Assembly (NCBI GenBank): GCA_016866255.1
Contig: VGMY01000012.1
Span: forward strand, 1 to 61,964
Length of the DNA: 61,964 nt
From: Bacteroidota bacterium
Lineage (GTDB): Bacteria; Bacteroidota; Bacteroidia; Flavobacteriales_D; Crocinitomicaceae
Direction of reading: 5' to 3'
Shown here: piece by piece, positions 29,576 through 37,641 of the stretch
How positions within the stretch are numbered: the first letter of the stretch is position 1
Layout of the letters: each line of letters begins with the position of its first letter
Program-made: the position numbers and the translations under genes
Notes under the pieces: generated by a model
Databases searched by the model: none
Told to the model about the DNA's origin: nothing
Seen by the model: the letters and a program-made list of their open reading frames with translations, nothing else

Positions 29576-32338
29576 TTAATACTTGAATTCTTTTCCTTTT
29601 TCCCGCGCTTCAATTCCTTCCTTCATCCAAAGGGGTTGAGGGCAATTATTGAGGTAAAAATCAAAAAATTGCCGCATTCGTATGCTTAAATCCAATTTAT
29701 TCGGTAATCGGGTCAAGTTATGATCATCGTCGTTGTAATTTAACATCCAACATGGTTTTCCCAGCCTTCGCAGTCCGGTATATAATTCTATGCCCTGATA
29801 CCATGGCACCGCTCCATCTTTATCGTTGGCCATAATGAGCAATGGTGTGTTAACCCTGGGAAGATGAAAAATAGGGGAATTTTCAACGTACAATTCCGGG
29901 CGCTCCCAAATGGTTGCGCCTATGCGACTTTGCGTTGATTCGTATTGAAACTGGCGGTTTAACCCACTTCCCCAACGAATCCCCCCGTAGGCTGAAAACA
30001 TATTACTTACTGGGGCGCCTGCCATTGCTGCCTTGTAGCGATTGGTCATGGTGATGAGTTGTGCGGTTTGGTATCCCCCCCAACTCTGGCCTTGTAAGCC
30101 CATTCGCATTGAATCGACTGCAAAATTTTTGAGCATGTAGTCTGTTCCGCTCATGATGCAATCGTAAGCCCCTTTTGCGGGATAACCAGCTTTATACCGA
30201 ATATCCGGCACTAGCACGAGGTAACCTGAAGAGGCGTACTCGGTAGGATTTATCGTGCTTGCTGAGGGAGCTGGCCCTCGGTAGGTATGTAAATTTTCTG
30301 CGTTCAGTTCATAATAATATATCAACAAAGGATATTTTTTGGTTGCGTCGTAATTTTCAGGTTGGTAGACTAGGCCCTCTAAATTAATTCCTTGATAGCT
30401 TTTCCAACGAATCAATTCGACCTTAGCCCAGTTGTACTCTTTCTGTTGAGGGTTCGCGGAGGAAACCTTTTCAAATGCGTTGAAGGAACCCACTTCCAAA
30501 TCTGGATATTGATTCACGGTCATTCGACGCAAAAGATATTGCGACGTATCCTTTGCTTTAGCGAGCGAAAAAATTTTGAAATCTCCCTCCAATTTCTGCT
30601 CGAAATCAAAGGTAGGGTTGGGTTCCCACAGCGAAATCCCTTTGGTGATGCGATTTCGACCCTGTAAATATCCGTTATTCCAAGCCATATTTATGGAGTC
30701 GCTTTGCCATTTTATCCACTCCCAATCGGTATTTTTGGTAGGGCAAGTCAGGCAACGATTTTGAGCGGTCGGTATGGTAAATTCATAGAAATTATCCCGC
30801 GACATGTAATAATAAGCATCTCCCTTATTATTAAACCCGTAAGCGGCTTGTGGCCCAGGATCCATGGGTTGTCCATTTACATCTTCTTCCCAAGCCTCCT
30901 TTACCGTACAACTCATACAAACTTCTTGAAAACTTTGCTCCAGTTTAAGTAAATAATGGTTTTTACTTTTGGGGTCAAAGTAAGTGAACAACCCCCCATC
31001 ATTGGACAGGTGTCCTTCATAGGCCACCGCTTTTTTGATTAACAGCAGGGTTCCCGTCCGTAAATCTAAACGATAAATATCGCTCAATGACGGAGTTTTC
31101 CACTGGGCCTGAATAGCGTACGGACGCTCATTAAACGCCAAAGCATAATTGCTTTGAGTGTGGGTATTCACGGTACAACGCAAGGAGTCAGGACACCACG
31201 ACTGAAGCGAAAAATCGTTGAGGTTCAAAGCAACGATCTCTCCCTTTTTATCTCCGTCTTTGATTTCTAATAGTTGCTTAGGTTGAAGTGTAAGGTCATG
31301 GGGAGACCAAAGATCCAATCGAACTTTCTCTGACTCAAGCAAAGTATCTTTTTTGTGCACCAAGCGTTCAGCTATGGTAAATTTTAAATAAGGCAGATAA
31401 TCCAAAAAGATTGGCTGAACCTTATCGTTAATGCCTTTGAAATCAAAAACTTTTGTGGAAGATGAATCGCCAAACGTTATCAAAGAATCAATTTTTAAGG
31501 AAAAAATACCCAGTTCATACTGTTTTGTTTTATTGGTATCCAGAGAATACAGAAAAGCTAAGAGGGTTCCCTCTTTATTCCATTGAAGCGATTTAATGCT
31601 CATGTTGGGCGTTCCAATCATCCTCGGCTCTCGCTTTTCAGGAGCTTTAACCCATAACCGAAAAGTGTCTTGCTTTCCCTTTTCCTGGGTGATGTAAGCC
31701 AAACCGCCATGCCTTGATAACAAAAAATCGCTTGCATGATTCACCTTAAATATCACCGAATCCAAATTCTCCATTGCGAGAGTTGTTCCATCGGATTTAA
31801 TTTCCTTTGAGGTTGAAAGAGCTTCCTTTTTGCAGGGAAACCAACGTTTCTTGTTGCGCGCTGGAACTAAATTTTGAAAAGGGTCATTTTGCTCTTTCAA
31901 ATAGGCAATACAGTCTGCTGCTTCCGAAACTTGAAATCGCTTAACTTGCGGTATTTTACGTTGCCTTTTACCTGAGCTTTTCCATACAACCAACGTATCT
32001 TTCGGCCACTTTTTTTTATCCAATTTATGCAATTCGCAAATTCGCAACGTATCAAATCCAGGGGTTCTTTTCCATGCCATTAACGAACCCGATTCTGTCA
32101 TCTGAAGCTCTTTAGCCGCATACATCGAATCTTTAAATCCCGTGGGAAGGTGCTGCCAATGTAAGTATCCGTCTCCTCGAAGAGGTTGAACTTCAAAAGC
32201 CAACCACAGACCTTGATGGGATAACTTAACTTTTTCGATTTTATTCCAGCGAAAATAGGCCTGATGGTCAAGGATTGCTTTCTGGCAATAAGCCTGTACG
32301 ATAATAAAACTGCATAAAAACCCGAGTAAAAATCTCAT
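29576..32338 (-). CDS. Secreted S9 (prolyl oligopeptidase) family peptidase
   Basis: This 920-residue protein has a signal peptide (MRFLLGFLCSFIIVQAYCQ). An N-terminal beta-propeller-like region covers about 20-620. The C-terminal alpha/beta-hydrolase has the nucleophile elbow GLQGQSWGGYQTAQL (Ser about 750), Asp in MANDKDGAVPWYQG (about 841) and His in NYNDDDHNLTRL (about 873). It should cleave peptides in the periplasm. No T9SS tail is seen. Its start overlaps the EamA transporter stop (ATGA). Peptide import or turnover fits the adjoining protease and transporter, but this is inference. Confidence 0.9.
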   Translation of the reverse strand: MRFLLGFLCSFIIVQAYCQKAILDHQAYFRWNKIEKVKLSHQGLWLAFEVQPLRGDGYLHWQHLPTGFKDSMYAAKELQMTESGSLMAWKRTPGFDTLRICELHKLDKKKWPKDTLVVWKSSGKRQRKIPQVKRFQVSEAADCIAYLKEQNDPFQNLVPARNKKRWFPCKKEALSTSKEIKSDGTTLAMENLDSVIFKVNHASDFLLSRHGGLAYITQEKGKQDTFRLWVKAPEKREPRMIGTPNMSIKSLQWNKEGTLLAFLYSLDTNKTKQYELGIFSLKIDSLITFGDSSSTKVFDFKGINDKVQPIFLDYLPYLKFTIAERLVHKKDTLLESEKVRLDLWSPHDLTLQPKQLLEIKDGDKKGEIVALNLNDFSLQSWCPDSLRCTVNTHTQSNYALAFNERPYAIQAQWKTPSLSDIYRLDLRTGTLLLIKKAVAYEGHLSNDGGLFTYFDPKSKNHYLLKLEQSFQEVCMSCTVKEAWEEDVNGQPMDPGPQAAYGFNNKGDAYYYMSRDNFYEFTIPTAQNRCLTCPTKNTDWEWIKWQSDSINMAWNNGYLQGRNRITKGISLWEPNPTFDFEQKLEGDFKIFSLAKAKDTSQYLLRRMTVNQYPDLEVGSFNAFEKVSSANPQQKEYNWAKVELIRWKSYQGINLEGLVYQPENYDATKKYPLLIYYYELNAENLHTYRGPAPSASTINPTEYASSGYLVLVPDIRYKAGYPAKGAYDCIMSGTDYMLKNFAVDSMRMGLQGQSWGGYQTAQLITMTNRYKAAMAGAPVSNMFSAYGGIRWGSGLNRQFQYESTQSRIGATIWERPELYVENSPIFHLPRVNTPLLIMANDKDGAVPWYQGIELYTGLRRLGKPCWMLNYNDDDHNLTRLPNKLDLSIRMRQFFDFYLNNCPQPLWMKEGIEAREKGKEFKY

Positions 32339-33261
32339 ATATTCTTTTTATTTATCGGATGTGAAGTTAAATACACTCCTACAAAAACAACCATCATTAC
32401 CCCAATTGTCGGATAATTTATGGCTTTTGTATAATCGTCAGACCAACCTATTTCAGCAAAAAAGTAAGAAAAACTAATCACGAAAATCGGTTGTATGTAA
32501 ATAAAAACGGAAGCAACGGTGGGGCTCACGTATTTTAAACCCACCACCGTTAACAGGTAGGTTAAAAAAGTTACTGCAACAATTACGAAAATAATTTTTA
32601 GCCACACCTCGGAAGGTATAATGCGAAGATTCGTTTTGGCTAATGCTGGATACAGCGGGGGAAACAGTAACAGCCATAAGCTGCCAAAAGTAAATACCCA
32701 AGTTATTACTTGTAAGGGAGGATATTTGGCCATCAAGGATTTAACCAACACCAAATATATCGCGTAACTGAAAGAGTTTCCAAGAAGGAGCCAATCCCCC
32801 ATTTGAGCTTGAACCGTAGTTGAACCGTATAAGGTAAGTGCTATGGCTCCTATGGAACCTAGGCAAATTCCAAGCCACTGCCTTAATATCAAGCGTTCGC
32901 CCAATCCTACAAAAGATAATACGGCCACCATAATGGGATTTACAGCCATGATTATTCCTGCATTCATGGGAGATGAAGCATTTAACCCGTGAAAAAAAAG
33001 CAATTGATTAATAGTAATTCCAAACAGTCCACAGATCATAAAGCGAAACACATCGCTGCGCGCTACGGGCAAATTTTTGCTAAAACTCATTACACACCAA
33101 AACAGCAACAAGGCCCCAAAAATGCGGAATGCAATGAATACCGTCGGAGAAAGGTAAATGGGCATTACCCCCTTCGCCAAGACATGACTTGCTCCGTAAA
33201 TCATGTTGACTAAAAGGAGAGCGCCTGCAGCCCAACGTTCTTTCAAACCACTTACCTCCAA
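32335..33261 (-). CDS. EamA-type drug/metabolite exporter, inner membrane
   Basis: This 308-residue protein has ten predicted helices in two EamA halves (first half: LVNMIYGASHVLAKG, LNASSPMNAGIIMAVNPIMVA; second half: LVKSLMAKYPPLQVITWVF, YVSPTVASVFIYIQPIFVI). Members export small metabolites or amino acids; the substrate is unknown. There is no ATG: the frame begins at TTG 33261, and a second TTG (residue 6) lies nine bases past GGAGG, an unusually strong Shine-Dalgarno match for this phylum. Either start overlaps or abuts the upstream SUFU-like gene; stop and next start overlap as ATGA. Confidence 0.85.
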   Translation of the reverse strand: MEVSGLKERWAAGALLLVNMIYGASHVLAKGVMPIYLSPTVFIAFRIFGALLLFWCVMSFSKNLPVARSDVFRFMICGLFGITINQLLFFHGLNASSPMNAGIIMAVNPIMVAVLSFVGLGERLILRQWLGICLGSIGAIALTLYGSTTVQAQMGDWLLLGNSFSYAIYLVLVKSLMAKYPPLQVITWVFTFGSLWLLLFPPLYPALAKTNLRIIPSEVWLKIIFVIVAVTFLTYLLTVVGLKYVSPTVASVFIYIQPIFVISFSYFFAEIGWSDDYTKAINYPTIGVMMVVFVGVYLTSHPINKKNI

Positions 33262-33845
33262 AACAAAAACCGAGATTTAACTGTTGAAATTCGGAACTCA
33301 TCTACCATTTCATTGACCCCTTTATCTGCGAATTTTCCAATCAAATATTGAATTCCCCGTGCCACTTTAAGTTCTTTTTCTCTCTTAAAAATAGGAATCA
33401 AGGCCTTAAAATAAAGGGCTCCATTGTTGGAATCAATGGGATTCTTTAACGCTTCGAGCGACAACGGGTCGGCCAACATCAAGGCTTCGAAACCGGATTC
33501 CTTAAACCTGCTCTCCGGAAGGTTCTGTAGCGAGAACGTATGCCCACTGATAGCCCATCTATTTTGTAACAAATAATTTTTTATACCGATTAACGTTTCC
33601 ATAGCCCACTGAAAAAGCACGTCTTCCACCTCGGTTTTCCAGTAGTTGGGCAAGAGAAAATAAAGTTCTATTCGGGCAAATTCGGCGTATTTCTCTGGGA
33701 CTGGCATCGGATAATTGGCAAAATTAGTCGTGAACAGCAATTGCCCTTTTCCTTCGCCGAAGGCAAGAAGCCCCAATTCTTCTCCTTTCCATTCAATGCG
33801 CTTTACCTCAGCCTTGAACAACTGACGGATGGATTCAACGCGCAC
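33252..33845 (-). CDS. Suppressor-of-fused (SUFU) domain-like protein
   Basis: This 197-residue cytosolic protein has no signal or membrane segment. The pattern ARIELYFLLPNYWK, then WAMETLIGIKNYLLQN, HTFSLQNLPESRF and LKNPIDSNNGALYFKALIPIFKREKEL fits the bacterial SUFU-like family. Members are often found as immunity proteins or as stand-alone proteins of unknown role. No toxin-like gene adjoins it. It starts at GTG 33845, overlapping the MbnH-like gene by 11 bases, and overlaps the EamA gene by 10. The family call is by eye and moderate. Confidence 0.65.
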   Translation of the reverse strand: MRVESIRQLFKAEVKRIEWKGEELGLLAFGEGKGQLLFTTNFANYPMPVPEKYAEFARIELYFLLPNYWKTEVEDVLFQWAMETLIGIKNYLLQNRWAISGHTFSLQNLPESRFKESGFEALMLADPLSLEALKNPIDSNNGALYFKALIPIFKREKELKVARGIQYLIGKFADKGVNEMVDEFRISTVKSRFLFWR

Positions 33846-34809
33846 GCTTACGAAATTTTTTCATGTAACTCGTGTCGGTAAGGGTTCCTAAAAAAGCTAT
33901 TAATTGTTGCTTTTGTTGGCTTGTTAAATTCATGGCTTGAATTTGTTCGTTCTGACCTTTTGGATGATTGCCGCCTCTGGCGTAATGATTTATCACTTCC
34001 CCCAAAGTATGGAATGAGCCATCGTGCATGTACGGAAAGGTTAGCGCAACGTTGCGCAAAGTGGGGGTCTTGAAGAACCCTATGTCCGCACTGTCTAAAT
34101 TGATTCGAAACCTGCCTTTATCTTTTCCATAGTCATGATAAAGTCCATTATTCGCTGCTTTGAAATTGGTAAAGAAAGGTGCCGGATGGCATTGCACGCA
34201 GTACAAAGAATTGAACAATTTCAAACCTGCTACTTCTTGTTCGTTCAACGCTTTTTTGTGTCCCTTCATGTACTGGTCGTATCGGCTGTTCAAGGATAGC
34301 AGACTGCGTTCAAAGGCAGCAATGCTTCGGGTTAACACCCATGCGTCAAAATCTCGTTTGAATACGGTTCTTGCCGATTGCTGGTATTCCGGTATTTCCC
34401 GCAATTTAGGAATTAATGCTTTCATATTGTGGCCCATCTCGGTTGGCTCTTGAATAGGAACCAGCACCTGCAGTTCGAGGTTTTTGAGATGTGCATCGAA
34501 CATCACTGTCTCCAAAAAAGCACTGTTCAATAAGGTAGAAGCGTTACGTTCCGCAAATCTTCCCTCAATGCCTTGGGCAAAAGGTTTTCGGTCAGTAAAG
34601 GCATATTCAGGACGGTGGCAGGTTGCACACGATACACTGCCGTCTTTCGAAAGTCTTTTATCAAAAAACAAAGCCCTTCCTAAAGAAATTTTTTCTTTCG
34701 TGGTCGGATTTTCAGCCGAAAAAGGCACGTAGGATGTAAGCTCCTCCGGAGTCTCGCACGAATGCAGCATAATTACGAGAAAGAACAAATACCAGATGCT
34801 TCGTTTCAT
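33835..34809 (-). CDS. Di-haem cytochrome c peroxidase family lipoprotein, MbnH-like
   Basis: This 324-residue protein has a lipoprotein signal with lipobox LHSC (Cys 18). Two c-type haem sites are seen: CATCH (61-65) and CVQCH (204-208). Conserved surroundings include LGRALFFDKRLSKDGSVSC, TPTLRNVALTFPYMHDGSFHTL and GKDKGRFR. This is the MauG/BCCP/MbnH superfamily. Family knowledge: MbnH oxidises a Trp of its partner MbnP to kynurenine, creating a copper site. Its start overlaps the mbnP-like stop (ATGA), so the two are one translational unit. A plain peroxidase is the alternative, but adjacency to MbnP favours MbnH. Confidence 0.88.
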   Translation of the reverse strand: MKRSIWYLFFLVIMLHSCETPEELTSYVPFSAENPTTKEKISLGRALFFDKRLSKDGSVSCATCHRPEYAFTDRKPFAQGIEGRFAERNASTLLNSAFLETVMFDAHLKNLELQVLVPIQEPTEMGHNMKALIPKLREIPEYQQSARTVFKRDFDAWVLTRSIAAFERSLLSLNSRYDQYMKGHKKALNEQEVAGLKLFNSLYCVQCHPAPFFTNFKAANNGLYHDYGKDKGRFRINLDSADIGFFKTPTLRNVALTFPYMHDGSFHTLGEVINHYARGGNHPKGQNEQIQAMNLTSQQKQQLIAFLGTLTDTSYMKKFRKRAR

Positions 34810-35774
34810 AGTTGGCTAACCCTGCATTTTTTCATAGCGATGGCCGTGTGATTTGCACCGTAGAGAATAAAAATGTAAATGCCTTCACTGAGCGAAAGAG
34901 GCACATTGCCAGTGGCATCAAAAAGCTCCATTGCTTTAACTTTTCTGCCCATAAGATCGTATACCTCGAGTCGTTCCGCCTCAATATTTTCGATTATCAG
35001 GGTGTTTTCATAAACATGGAATTTCGAGGGGCTAAACACAGAAAGACCTGCGCTTGGTGATTGGGTGAATACCGTGAACTGATTCACATTCGTCATTACG
35101 GAACCGTTAAAACCATTTTCTCCGTGAAGCACTCCCACGGTCTCCAACGGGATGTTCCTCAGCCATTGATCCAAGCGACAGTCCAAGTAAATATCTTGCT
35201 GATTACCTGATGTTTGCGTCGACTGTATTGGCATATGAACGATTTTTTGGTTATGGTTTCCTAAATTGTGAAGTTCAAAATAGGCATCCACTTCTTGGTC
35301 ATTGTTGGAGTCTGCACTTCCCCCTACAATCATATGCATATAACCAAACTGCCAACCCCAATACATGCTTGGAGATTGAAAACTCAATGGATGGGTTAAA
35401 GGATAACCCGAAATGTCCTGAGCCTCTAAACCTTCTTGAGTATTGAACCTTGTAGGCACCCCCACCATAAATTGGAGGCTATCCAATTGTTGAATGCCAT
35501 AATTTCCTAAATAATGACCTTGTATATCCGGCGTAAAAATAAAAATACTTGGACTCACAGACGTGGCGATACCCCCATCGTGGTAAAGCACAATATCAGC
35601 AATATAATAATTGAAATGATCGACATTCAATACCTGACCGTTGAGCCCGTTAATGTTCGTTTGTAAGAGAACTTCTTGGTTACCGCAAGTTGTTTGAATG
35701 TGAAAAAAAAAATCGGATTGGGCCCGGACAATCCCAAACATTGCTAAAAAATATAGAGCAATAAATCGTTTCAT
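34806..35774 (-). CDS. MbnP-family copper-binding protein with T9SS type A sorting domain
   Basis: This gene encodes 322 residues from the ATG at 35774, 4 bases past the upstream stop, giving a clean signal peptide (MKRFIALYFLAMFGIVRAQ). Residues about 20-215 match MbnP: HFNYYIADIVLYHDGG, LDSLQFMVGVPTRFN and the signature SMYWGWQFGYMHMIVGG, with Trp 139 and Trp 141. The last ~75 residues (SPSKFHVYENTLIIENIEAE, then VYDLMGRKVKAM, SEGIYIFILY) are a type A T9SS sorting domain, so the protein is likely exported and perhaps anchored outside. Family knowledge: a Trp is converted to kynurenine by MbnH. Which Trp is modified here cannot be read from sequence alone. Confidence 0.85.
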   Translation of the reverse strand: MKRFIALYFLAMFGIVRAQSDFFFHIQTTCGNQEVLLQTNINGLNGQVLNVDHFNYYIADIVLYHDGGIATSVSPSIFIFTPDIQGHYLGNYGIQQLDSLQFMVGVPTRFNTQEGLEAQDISGYPLTHPLSFQSPSMYWGWQFGYMHMIVGGSADSNNDQEVDAYFELHNLGNHNQKIVHMPIQSTQTSGNQQDIYLDCRLDQWLRNIPLETVGVLHGENGFNGSVMTNVNQFTVFTQSPSAGLSVFSPSKFHVYENTLIIENIEAERLEVYDLMGRKVKAMELFDATGNVPLSLSEGIYIFILYGANHTAIAMKKCRVSQL

Positions 35775-35778
35775 TAAG

Positions 35779-36552
35779 CTATGTTTTATTGGCAATATAC
35801 AACACTTCCTCCGATGAAATACTAAACCGTTCGAATACCTTGGGTGCCAGATGCTGATTCAACCAAAATTCAACCACCTCAAAGCCTGCTTCCCTTAAAA
35901 AATCGGGGTAATCCCTGCCGAATAATCGCAAGTGATCTTTCTGCCAGTAATGTTTCTCTCTTTCCTCTGCCGTTACTATGGCAGGATCTTCCAATGTTTT
36001 CTCGCGAGTCATATCCTGAGGAACCTGCATGATTGCCCAACCTCCTCGTTTCATGACACGATAAATCTCTTTCATACATTGCCGTGGGTTTTCAACGTGC
36101 TCCATAACATGGTTACAAAAAACCACGTCAAAAAGTTCGTCCTCCAAAGGGATGCTGTGCAAATCAAAATGCATATCGGCAATGGGGGACTCAATATCTG
36201 CCGTAAGGTAGTTTAGATTTTTTTGCTTTTTAAACAATGGAAGAAAACACTGCTCGGGAGCCATATGAAGGACAGAAAGGGCTGGTTTAATAAAAAATGA
36301 ACTGTGGTCTCGTAAGTACAACCACATCAGGCGGTGTCGTTCTAAGGTTAAATCGTAGGGACAAAGCACGTTTTCTCTGTGTGCAACGTTAGAACCATAA
36401 GATAAAAACTTGGAAAAGGATTTACCGCATACTGGGCATTCTACCTTATTGCCACGATAAATTAAAGGAGCAAAAATTCTAAATACATAACTCAATCGTA
36501 TTAGCCAGGGACGTGGGAGGGAATTGAGCAGGTATTTGTAAAGTTTTTTCAC
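35779..36552 (-). CDS. Class I SAM-dependent methyltransferase with N-terminal zinc ribbon
   Basis: This 257-residue protein starts at GTG. Residues about 38-64 hold Cys pairs in KVECPVCGKSF and VLCPYDLTLERHR, likely a zinc ribbon. The methyltransferase fold follows: VLHMAPEQCF, DLHSIPLEDELFDVVFCNHVMEHVENP (region about 130-155) and KEIYRVMKRGGWAIMQVPQD. The substrate is unknown; similar proteins act on sugars, lipids or other small molecules in envelope synthesis. It is the first gene of the eight-gene chain and 81 bases divergent from the DUF4421 gene. Confidence 0.88.
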   Translation of the reverse strand: MKKLYKYLLNSLPRPWLIRLSYVFRIFAPLIYRGNKVECPVCGKSFSKFLSYGSNVAHRENVLCPYDLTLERHRLMWLYLRDHSSFFIKPALSVLHMAPEQCFLPLFKKQKNLNYLTADIESPIADMHFDLHSIPLEDELFDVVFCNHVMEHVENPRQCMKEIYRVMKRGGWAIMQVPQDMTREKTLEDPAIVTAEEREKHYWQKDHLRLFGRDYPDFLREAGFEVVEFWLNQHLAPKVFERFSISSEEVLYIANKT

Positions 36553-36633
36553 AAAACAAATTTACGATAAATCGGCCAAGAAATTGGGCGTCGAACTGCA
36601 ACCAAACCCTTGTTTTCGTCGTTCTAAGTTATC

Positions 36634-37641
36634 GTGCGATTTAAACTCCTATTTATTGGATTCGTCTTTTCACTGAAAAGCAGTTGGGCTCAAAAAACAG
36701 ATCGTACTGTGGATTTTAATCGCCATCACGTTTTAAGCCTGGATCTCGGAATTAGCCCGGCCCCATTCAACATTCGTTATCCATTTACCGAGGAGGTCGA
36801 CATCCTTCGCTATAAAAATAATTTTAAGCCCATTCTTGGAATCGCTTATGCCTATAGATGGGTTAATTTTCGTCTGGCATTTCCCGTTATGTCGGCTTTT
36901 CGTAACAAGGCTCGTTATGGAACCACAGAGCATTTTTCTCTTGGATTCGACTATGCCTTCCAACACTTATATTCGGACTTTGATTTTAGATTGAATGTCG
37001 GGTATGCCTTAAAAGATGCCGTCTTATTTGACACCACCTTGAACGACGAATACCCCAACGCGTTAATTCCAACCTTGGGATCCGTTAATCTTTCTGCCAA
37101 TTTATGGTATTTTAACCGCGAGGACTTTGAGATGAATGCACTTCAGGGCAAACGGGCACATTTTATTGGAGAAGTCCGAACGTGGTACCTGAAAGGAACC
37201 ATAAATTTCTTTGGGATATCCAACGGAGTTGATCCTTTGATTCCTCAAATGCTGCATGACATAGAAAATTCCAAGACAAAATCCTCGGTTTTTTCATCCT
37301 TGGACTTTGGCGTGATCCCCGGCTACGCCTACGCAAACCGCTTCAAAAATTGGCAATTTTCAGGGTGGATGGGATTGGGACCTGTCATTCAAACAAAATT
37401 TTTTGCATTATCCGATAAACTCGGCGGATTCATCGGGCTTGCGCCACGATACGATATTCGCTTTGTTGGAGGCTATTCAACGGAAAAATATTTTTTATTC
37501 CTCGCTGCCCACTTCGACAACAAATCGATTTATTTTCAAAAATTAGGCTACAATCAGTATTTCTACACCTTGAGGATCATGGTAGGCACACGAATTGCCC
37601 CTAAAAAAGGCGCTGCATCAATTCATCAGAAACCACAGTAG
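36634..37641 (+). CDS. DUF4421-family outer-membrane barrel protein
   Basis: This 335-residue protein has a signal peptide (MRFKLLFIGFVFSLKSSWAQ). Alternating strands with aromatic girdles follow, including HVLSLDLGISPAPFNIRYPF, ILGIAYAYRWVNFRLAFPV and GLAPRYDIRFVGGYSTEKYFLF. This fits the DUF4421 outer-membrane family of Bacteroidota, whose role is not known. The start is GTG at 36634; no in-frame ATG lies near. Its 3' end overlaps the convergent urocanase gene by 41 bases. Confidence 0.8.
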   Translation: MRFKLLFIGFVFSLKSSWAQKTDRTVDFNRHHVLSLDLGISPAPFNIRYPFTEEVDILRYKNNFKPILGIAYAYRWVNFRLAFPVMSAFRNKARYGTTEHFSLGFDYAFQHLYSDFDFRLNVGYALKDAVLFDTTLNDEYPNALIPTLGSVNLSANLWYFNREDFEMNALQGKRAHFIGEVRTWYLKGTINFFGISNGVDPLIPQMLHDIENSKTKSSVFSSLDFGVIPGYAYANRFKNWQFSGWMGLGPVIQTKFFALSDKLGGFIGLAPRYDIRFVGGYSTEKYFLFLAAHFDNKSIYFQKLGYNQYFYTLRIMVGTRIAPKKGAASIHQKPQ

